Assembly (NCBI GenBank): GCA_046719715.1
Contig: JBDNCJ010000001.1
Coordinates: forward strand, 87,699-151,698
Length of the DNA stretch: 64,000 nucleotides
DNA from: JANWWM01 sp046719715
GTDB lineage: Bacteria > Bacteroidota > Chlorobiia > Chlorobiales > Thermochlorobacteraceae
Direction of reading: 5' to 3'
Shown here: positions 58,384-64,000 of the stretch, piece by piece
How positions within the stretch are numbered: position 1 is the stretch's first letter
Layout of the letters: every line of letters begins with the position of its first letter
Notes under the pieces: model-generated
Databases searched by the model: none
What the model saw: only the letters and a program-made list of their open reading frames with translations
Told to the model about the DNA's origin: nothing
Position numbers and translations under genes: made by a program

Positions 58384-60066
58384 ATGAAAGACCTTCTGAT
58401 TGCTGAAATCAAAAAAGCCCTCGCGGAAGTCGGCGCAGAGCCTACTCGCGAAATCATCATTGAAAAGCCAAACGATGAAAAGTTCGGCGACGCCTCGAGC
58501 AACGTGGCAATGACGCTCGCAAAGGAACTCAAAAAAAATCCGCGTCAAATCGCGCAGGAATTAGTTTCAAAGTTCAAGTTCAATCCTGAGCACGTTGAGC
58601 GCGTCGACATTGCAGGCGCAGGGTTCATCAACTTTTATTTTTCAAAATCGCTTCTGCAACAAAGCGTGGCGGAGATTCTGGCGAAAGGCGACGCATTCGG
58701 AAAGTCGAGCGTTGGCGCAGGTAAACGGGCAATGGTTGAGTATGTGAGCGCCAACCCGACGGGACCGCTCACCGTTGGGCGCGGTCGTGGCGGCGTGCTC
58801 GGCGATTGCATTGCCAATCTGCTCGAGGCACAAGGCTACAGCGTAACGCGCGAGTATTACTTCAACAACGCCGGACGACAAATGCGCACACTTGCCGACT
58901 CCGTCCGCCTCCGCTACCTCGAATGCTGTGGCGAATCCATTACCTTTCCTGACGATTACTATCAAGGCAGTTACATCAAAGACATCGCCGAAAAAATCTT
59001 CGCCGAAAAAGGCAATTCACTTATCAACGAAACGGATTTAACCTTCTTCAAAGAGTTTGCCGAAGCGGAAATTTTCAACAGCATCAAGCGCACGCTCTTG
59101 CGACTTGGCATCAAGCACGATTCGTTCTTCAACGAAAATTCGCTCTACGAAAAAATGGAAAGCGGCAAAAGCCGTAACGAGCAAGTTATCGAGATGCTCG
59201 AACAAAAAGGATTTATTGAGCACAAAGAGGGTGCAGTATGGTTCAAAACATCGCTCTTGGGCAAAAAGAAAGTCGAGGACGGAAAGGAAATTCCTGTTGA
59301 TACCGTGCTGATAAAATCCACAGGTGAGCCGAGTTATCGCCTGCCCGATATTGCTTATCACACGACAAAATATGCAAGAGGCTTTGATTTAATCGTTAAT
59401 GTCTTCGGCGCAGACCACATCGACGAATATCCCGATGTGATACGCGCACTTGATGTTTTAGGCTACGACACCTCGCGCATTAAAGTCGCTATCAACCAAT
59501 TTGTAACCACAACGGTCAATGGCGAGCAAGTTAAAATGTCGACGCGCAAAGGCAATGCCGATACGCTCGATGCGCTCATTGATGAAGTCGGCGCCGATGC
59601 CACACGATTTTTCTTCGTGATGCGCGCCAAAGAAACGCACCTCAACTTCGATTTGGAACTTGCCAAAAAGCAATCGAGCGACAATCCCGTCTTTTATCTG
59701 CAATATGCGCATGCGCGAATCTGCGGCATTATTCGTGTCGCCGAAGAAAAAGCCACGCTCAACGCCGAAGCGATTCCGACCGAGTTTGTCAAATTTTTGA
59801 ACGCAAAAGAAGAATTGGATTTAGCCAAAGAACTGATGCGCTTTCCCGATGCGGTGAGTTTCGCGGCGCAGTCGCTCGAGCCGCAAAAGATGATTACGTA
59901 TTTGAACGGCGTGGCGGAACTCTTTCACAAGTTTTATCAAGAGTGCCGAATCGTGGGCGAAGCGGAATCGGTGATGAAGTCGCGCGTGCTCCTCGCCCTT
60001 GCGACAAGACAAGTGTTGCGCAACGGCTTCAAGACGCTGGGCATTTCCGCGCCGGAGCGAATGTGA
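58384..60066 (+). CDS. argS: Arginine-tRNA ligase
   Basis: Class I arginyl-tRNA synthetase (560 residues). The tRNA-binding N-terminal domain (KFGDASSNVAMTLAKELKKN) precedes the catalytic fold with SANPTGPLTVGRGRGGVL, and the DALR anticodon-binding C-terminus (YLQYAHARICGIIRVAEEKA onwards). The KMSKS equivalent is VKMSTRKG. The HIGH motif, normally L-H-I/V-G-H, reads L-T-V-G-R here, which is unusual. The ATG at 58384 begins the family. It is 86 bp before gyrA. Confidence 0.93.
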   Translation: MKDLLIAEIKKALAEVGAEPTREIIIEKPNDEKFGDASSNVAMTLAKELKKNPRQIAQELVSKFKFNPEHVERVDIAGAGFINFYFSKSLLQQSVAEILAKGDAFGKSSVGAGKRAMVEYVSANPTGPLTVGRGRGGVLGDCIANLLEAQGYSVTREYYFNNAGRQMRTLADSVRLRYLECCGESITFPDDYYQGSYIKDIAEKIFAEKGNSLINETDLTFFKEFAEAEIFNSIKRTLLRLGIKHDSFFNENSLYEKMESGKSRNEQVIEMLEQKGFIEHKEGAVWFKTSLLGKKKVEDGKEIPVDTVLIKSTGEPSYRLPDIAYHTTKYARGFDLIVNVFGADHIDEYPDVIRALDVLGYDTSRIKVAINQFVTTTVNGEQVKMSTRKGNADTLDALIDEVGADATRFFFVMRAKETHLNFDLELAKKQSSDNPVFYLQYAHARICGIIRVAEEKATLNAEAIPTEFVKFLNAKEELDLAKELMRFPDAVSFAAQSLEPQKMITYLNGVAELFHKFYQECRIVGEAESVMKSRVLLALATRQVLRNGFKTLGISAPERM

Positions 60067-60152
60067 TGAAAGCAAATGCGTATATTCCCATTCCTTTTGA
60101 CGAGCGCAACGACGCTCGCGATTTCTGATAGATTTTAACTTCTTCAACGCCA

Positions 60153-62609
60153 ATGCAAAGAGAAAAAATTGTCCCAATTAATGTCGAGGACGAGATGCGT
60201 GACTCGTTTATCGATTATTCCATGTCGGTCATTGTCAGTCGCGCCTTGCCTGATGTGCGAGATGGCTTAAAGCCCGTGCATCGCCGCGTGCTGTTTGGCA
60301 TGTCGGAACTTGGCTTGCAAGCGGGGCGACCGTATAAAAAATCGGCGCGCGTCGTCGGTGAAGTGCTTGGGAAGTATCACCCGCACGGCGATACTGCGGT
60401 TTATGACACGATTGTGCGATTGGTGCAAGAGTTTTCCATGCGCTATCCGCTGATTGACGGACAAGGCAACTTCGGCTCGGTCGATGGCGACGCGCCTGCC
60501 GCCATGCGCTACACCGAAGTGCGTATGAAGCGCATTTCCGCCGAAATGCTACGCGATTTGGAAAAAAACACCGTCGATTTTCAGCCGAACTTCGACGACA
60601 GTTTGGAAGAGCCGACCGTCCTGCCCTCTGCCATTCCCAACCTGCTCGTCAACGGCTCAACGGGCATCGCTGTTGGCATGGCAACGAATATTCCGCCACA
60701 TAATCTTAGCGAAGTCATCGACGGCATCATCGCCTACATTGACAACCGCGACATTACCATTGATGAACTGATGAAGCACATCAAAGCCCCCGACTTCCCA
60801 ACGGGCGGCATCATTTACGGCTACGACGGCGTCAAAGACGCCTTTCACACGGGGCGCGGAAAAATTGTGATTCGTGCAAAGGTCAATATCGAGACCAATG
60901 AAAAAACCGACCGCGAATCGATTATCGTTACCGAACTGCCTTATCAAGTCAACAAGGCGCGACTGCAAGAAAAAATTGCCGAGTTGGTCAATGAAAAAAA
61001 GATTGAAGGAATTTCTGATGTGCGCGATGAAAGCGACCGCGACGGCATGCGGCTCGTCATTATGCTCAAACGCGACGCTGTTACCCAAGTGGTGTTGAAC
61101 AATCTCTTCAAGCACACGCAAATGCAAGAGACCTTCGGCGTAATTATGCTCGCGCTCGTCGACGGTCAACCGCGCATTCTCAATCTCAAAGAGATGATTC
61201 ACTACTATGTGAAGCATCGCCACGAGGTCGTCATTCGCCGCACGAAGTTCGACCTTGCCGAAGCTGAAAAGCGCGCACACATCTTGGAAGGCTTGAAAAT
61301 CGCCCTCGATAACCTTGACGCCATCATCAAACTCATTCGCACCTCCAAAGACGGCGACGAAGCCCGTCAAGGCTTAATGACGAAATTCAAACTCTCCGAA
61401 ATTCAAGCCAAAGCCATTCTCGATATGCGCCTGCAACGGCTCACCGGTTTGGAACGCCAAAAAATCGAGGACGAATACCGCGAGGTTATCAAACAGATTG
61501 AGCAACTCAACGCAATTCTCTCGAGCGAAAAACTGCAATACAAACTCATCAAAGATGAATTGAAGCAAGTCAAAAAAGAATTCGGCGACGAGCGGCGCAC
61601 CGAAATCGTCATGAAAGCCGAAGACTTCAAAATCGAGGACATGATTAAAAACGAAGACGTTGTGATTACCATTACGCACAACGGCTTCATCAAGCGCACG
61701 ACCGTCGATACCTACAAGCGACAAGGGCGCGGCGGCAAAGGCATTACGGGCGCAACGACGAAAGACGACGACTTTATCGAGCACATGTTCATCGCCTCGA
61801 CGCATCAATACATTCTCTTCTTCACCAGCAAGGGCAAATGCTATTGGCTCAAAGTCTATGAAATCCCCGAAGGCGGCAGAGCCACGCGCGGACGCTCGCT
61901 GAGCAATCTGATGGAATTTGAATCGGGCGAAACCATTCGCGCTTACATCAACGTCAAAGAATTCACCGACTCGCAGTTCGTTTTAATGGCGACGAAAAAC
62001 GGCACGATTAAAAAAACCCCGCTCTCCGAATACGCCAACCCGCGCAAAACGGGCATCATCGCCATCAACATCGAGCAAGGCGATGAGCTCATCGGCGCAA
62101 CGCTCACCGACGGCGAGCATCAAGTCGTGCTCGCGAAAAGTTCCGGCTACGCCGTCCGATTCCACGAGCGCGACGTGCGCCCGATGGGACGAAGCGCGAC
62201 GGGCGTCAAAGGCGCGGAAGTGGATAAAGACGAATCCGTCGTCTCCCTCGTTACCACGCGCCACACCGATGTTACGCTTCTCACCGTTACCGACTCGGGC
62301 TATGGCAAACGCAGTGAGTTAGAAGAATATCGCATGACAAAACGCGGTGCCGCAGGCGTCATTACGCTCAAATCCAACGAAAAGGTCGGAAACCTCGTCG
62401 CCATGCTCGAAGTCAAAGACTCCGACGACCTGATTATCATCACGTCAAACGGCATCGTTAATCGCCAACACGTCGAAGACATTCGCGTCATGGGCAGAGC
62501 CACATCGGGCGTGCGACTCATTCGCTTGGAAGAAGGAGACACGGTGAGCGCCGTCGCCCGCGTCCCGAAAGAAGAAAGCGATGAACCGTCGGAAACCAAA
62601 GGCGAATAA
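60153..62609 (+). CDS. gyrA: DNA gyrase subunit A
   Basis: GyrA (818 residues) cuts and passes DNA during negative supercoiling. The catalytic tyrosine is Tyr120 (AAMRYTEVRM). The quinolone-determining region reads YHPHGDTAVYDTIVR, with Thr at the Ser83 position and Asp at 87. The C-terminal pinwheel includes the GyrA box RQGRGGKGI, marking it as gyrase rather than topoisomerase IV. Length is standard. It is followed by mgsA. Confidence 0.96.
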   Translation: MQREKIVPINVEDEMRDSFIDYSMSVIVSRALPDVRDGLKPVHRRVLFGMSELGLQAGRPYKKSARVVGEVLGKYHPHGDTAVYDTIVRLVQEFSMRYPLIDGQGNFGSVDGDAPAAMRYTEVRMKRISAEMLRDLEKNTVDFQPNFDDSLEEPTVLPSAIPNLLVNGSTGIAVGMATNIPPHNLSEVIDGIIAYIDNRDITIDELMKHIKAPDFPTGGIIYGYDGVKDAFHTGRGKIVIRAKVNIETNEKTDRESIIVTELPYQVNKARLQEKIAELVNEKKIEGISDVRDESDRDGMRLVIMLKRDAVTQVVLNNLFKHTQMQETFGVIMLALVDGQPRILNLKEMIHYYVKHRHEVVIRRTKFDLAEAEKRAHILEGLKIALDNLDAIIKLIRTSKDGDEARQGLMTKFKLSEIQAKAILDMRLQRLTGLERQKIEDEYREVIKQIEQLNAILSSEKLQYKLIKDELKQVKKEFGDERRTEIVMKAEDFKIEDMIKNEDVVITITHNGFIKRTTVDTYKRQGRGGKGITGATTKDDDFIEHMFIASTHQYILFFTSKGKCYWLKVYEIPEGGRATRGRSLSNLMEFESGETIRAYINVKEFTDSQFVLMATKNGTIKKTPLSEYANPRKTGIIAINIEQGDELIGATLTDGEHQVVLAKSSGYAVRFHERDVRPMGRSATGVKGAEVDKDESVVSLVTTRHTDVTLLTVTDSGYGKRSELEEYRMTKRGAAGVITLKSNEKVGNLVAMLEVKDSDDLIIITSNGIVNRQHVEDIRVMGRATSGVRLIRLEEGDTVSAVARVPKEESDEPSETKGE

Positions 62610-62691
62610 CCGCACCATACACAGAGAGAGCCGGCGCGGCAACTTCAAGAAGCACTTCGTCGCGCCGCTCAATGCGTCTCAACCGTCTAAC

Positions 62692-63156
62692 ATGCAACAT
62701 CTCACGATTCCATCGCAAAAGCGTCTCGCGCTCGTCGCACACGACAATCGCAAACGCGAACTGATTGATTGGGTGCGCGAGCATCAAGCCGTGCTCAAAC
62801 AGCATCACCTTTCCGCCACAGGCACAACTGGCACGCTCATCGAGCGCGAACTCGGCTTGCCCGTTACGAAGTTCAAAAGCGGTCCGCTCGGCGGCGACCA
62901 ACAAATCGGCGCGAAAATCGCCGAAGGCGACCTCGACTGCTTGCTCTTTTTCTGGGATCCGCTCGAACCCCAACCGCACGACCCCGACGTCAAAGCACTC
63001 ATTCGCTTGGCGACCCTTTGGAACATTCCCGTCGCATGTAATCGCGCTACCGCCGACTTCATCATCACCTCTCCGTATATGCAAACCGAATACGCCCGCC
63101 GCGTCTTGGGCTTCGAAGATTACCTGAACCGCTTCGACGCCAAAGGCAACGCCTGA
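62692..63156 (+). CDS. mgsA: Methylglyoxal synthase
   Basis: Converts dihydroxyacetone phosphate to methylglyoxal, an overflow route of glycolysis (154 residues). Family blocks: RLALVAHDNRKRELIDWV with the conserved His and Asp, SATGTTGTLIERELGL, the phosphate loop KSGPLGGDQQIGAKIAEG with the catalytic Asp, FFWDPLEPQPHDPDVKALIR and NIPVACNRATADFIITSP. The ATG at 62692 is taken as the start; an in-frame ATG at 62581 inside the gyrA end is an alternative and would add a basic, unconserved lead. Confidence 0.92.
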   Translation: MQHLTIPSQKRLALVAHDNRKRELIDWVREHQAVLKQHHLSATGTTGTLIERELGLPVTKFKSGPLGGDQQIGAKIAEGDLDCLLFFWDPLEPQPHDPDVKALIRLATLWNIPVACNRATADFIITSPYMQTEYARRVLGFEDYLNRFDAKGNA

Positions 63157-63262
63157 TGGAATTTCAAGGATTTTATTTTACATTGGATTGTGCTTCTACC
63201 CAGTTCTTTCGTTTTTGAAACCGCCGCAAAGCACCTTCAACATTTTGTTGATGCAGCATTGA

Positions 63263-63288
63263 CTCACAACTTATTCTCACAACTTAAA
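63263..63288. repeat. 13-nt tandem repeat before the last gene
   Basis: CTCACAACTTATT followed by CTCACAACTTAAA (11 of 13 bases equal). It lies 12 bp before the start of the last gene. Confidence 0.75.
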
Positions 63289-63300
63289 CGAATTCCTTCT

Positions 63301-64000
63301 ATGAAAAAGACACACAACTTTGGCACGTTAATTGTCTTTCTCTCTCTCTCTGACGCCTCGCATCTCCTACGGTGCAAACTCCTAATCCCGTTGCTGATGA
63401 TGTTGGCGATCACGACGATCGCCGTCGCGCAAGATGATTCTGCATCAGTTGACGGCAGAGGCGGAACATTTCCATACATAACCTTGACATTAGACGGAAA
63501 TCAATATGTGTTTCGCAGAGGGGTGCTAACAACGACCACACGGCGCCCTGGAGACTATAAGCTGATCATCAACGTTTTACAAAATAATTGGTTTCGGAGA
63601 TACTTCGATCCAATTGCCTTCACTCAGGATGTAGATTTAAGTATTGACTCAATTGTCGTTGCCTATTCAACGAATGGCGGTCAAAATTGGCAATCTAGAG
63701 GTGGAATAAGGGGTCTGGGTAACACAGGCACTTATGTAGTAAATTTCAACTTGCCTTCGAGCGGACTCCTTTTCATTGGAGCATTCATCGGAGATATACC
63801 GAGTGGATTTGGAAATTTAATTCTAGAAACTGGAAATGTGCGAGTTCAGTTTTCATCTGACGGGTCACCTCTCGCCCCAAATTTCACAAATTTAGCGGCG
63901 ACTGCTCCAGACCAATTTGGCTACCGCTATCCAAGCCTCACTTGGACAAATCCGAACACCGACGCAGGGCAACTGACGAATGTGAGAATTTACCGCAGAC
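63301..64000 (+). CDS. Secreted protein, N-terminal part (runs off the right edge)
   Basis: Open from ATG 63301 to the window end without a stop (233 codons). A hydrophobic stretch (LLIPLLMMLAITTIAVAQ, about residues 27-44) looks like a signal peptide cleaved before DDSASV, after a long polar lead (KKTHNFGTLIVF), so the true start may be nearer. The mature part is beta-rich with VAYSTNGGQNWQSRGG, NFNLPSSG and YRYPSLTWTNPNTDAGQLTN, suggesting immunoglobulin- or fibronectin-like repeats of a large surface protein, possibly T9SS-exported. Codons (ATA, CTA, AGA, AGG) differ from the neighbours. The function is unknown. Confidence 0.7.
   Translation, partial: MKKTHNFGTLIVFLSLSDASHLLRCKLLIPLLMMLAITTIAVAQDDSASVDGRGGTFPYITLTLDGNQYVFRRGVLTTTTRRPGDYKLIINVLQNNWFRRYFDPIAFTQDVDLSIDSIVVAYSTNGGQNWQSRGGIRGLGNTGTYVVNFNLPSSGLLFIGAFIGDIPSGFGNLILETGNVRVQFSSDGSPLAPNFTNLAATAPDQFGYRYPSLTWTNPNTDAGQLTNVRIYRR

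Noticed and set aside
60657..61370. A 237-codon open frame on the minus strand
   Set aside because: It lies wholly inside gyrA and is a shadow of its codon pattern; gyrA is complete and conserved.
1..64000. CRISPR arrays, prophage, insertion sequences and rRNA genes
   Set aside because: No regularly spaced repeats, transposase, phage structural genes or rRNA-like stretches were seen anywhere in the window.

Overview
The window is about 64 kb of mostly housekeeping chromosome from a Gram-negative bacterium of the Bacteroidota/Chlorobiota (FCB) group. Three things point there: (i) promoters of the form TTG-N19/20-TAnnTTTG, typical of the primary sigma factor of that group, in front of all three tRNA genes and the str operon; (ii) a secreted protein with a type IX secretion (T9SS) C-terminal sorting domain (YPNPFNPTT followed by the usual terminal strands); (iii) a TonB-dependent receptor and several outer-membrane or lipoprotein genes. 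The class is less certain. The style fits Chlorobiota such as the Chloroherpeton/Thermochlorobacter lineages, but no marker here settles it.

Layout. 1-9.8 kb: end of a TonB receptor, a Xer recombinase, ribosome hibernation factor, HPr kinase, oligopeptide-binding lipoprotein with one permease, and the cytochrome c maturation genes ccmC and ccmD, which are separated by a DUF433/DUF5615 toxin-antitoxin pair; then a MOT1-type transporter on the minus strand. 9.9-19.6 kb: a one-piece two-component protein (TPR, histidine kinase, receiver, LuxR HTH), mutS, and on the minus strand pnp followed by two glycosyltransferases. 20-40.5 kb: one continuous str-S10-spc-alpha cluster from rpsL to rplQ, including fusA, tuf, secY, map, infA and rpoA. 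It is interrupted by a tRNA-Gly gene that has its own promoter and terminator. 40.6-49.8 kb: tRNA-Arg, tenA, a DoxX protein, GTP-type PEP carboxykinase, tRNA-Cys, an FbpB-type double permease, mreC-mreD, nhaA and a DUF4159/DUF4412 pair. 49.8-64 kb: a 129-bp nested inverted-repeat element, a NatA-type ABC ATPase, an outer-membrane protein, a small repetitive protein, a secreted T9SS-tagged peptidylarginine/agmatine deiminase-like enzyme, terC, queA with a 2Fe-2S protein, a double-domain ABC ATPase, argS, gyrA, mgsA and the start of a large secreted protein that runs off the right edge.

The genes mainly serve translation, secretion and cell-wall shape. The accessory material is small: the toxin-antitoxin pair, the inverted-repeat element, the repetitive 74-residue protein, and a set of short (12-15 nt) tandem duplications in spacers at eight places. 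No CRISPR array, prophage, insertion sequence or rRNA gene was seen. I did not find a clearly new multi-gene system; the most unusual items are the toxin-antitoxin pair between ccmC and ccmD, the self-contained tRNA-Gly unit inside the spc operon, the nested inverted repeat, the T9SS-exported deiminase and the altered HIGH motif of ArgS.
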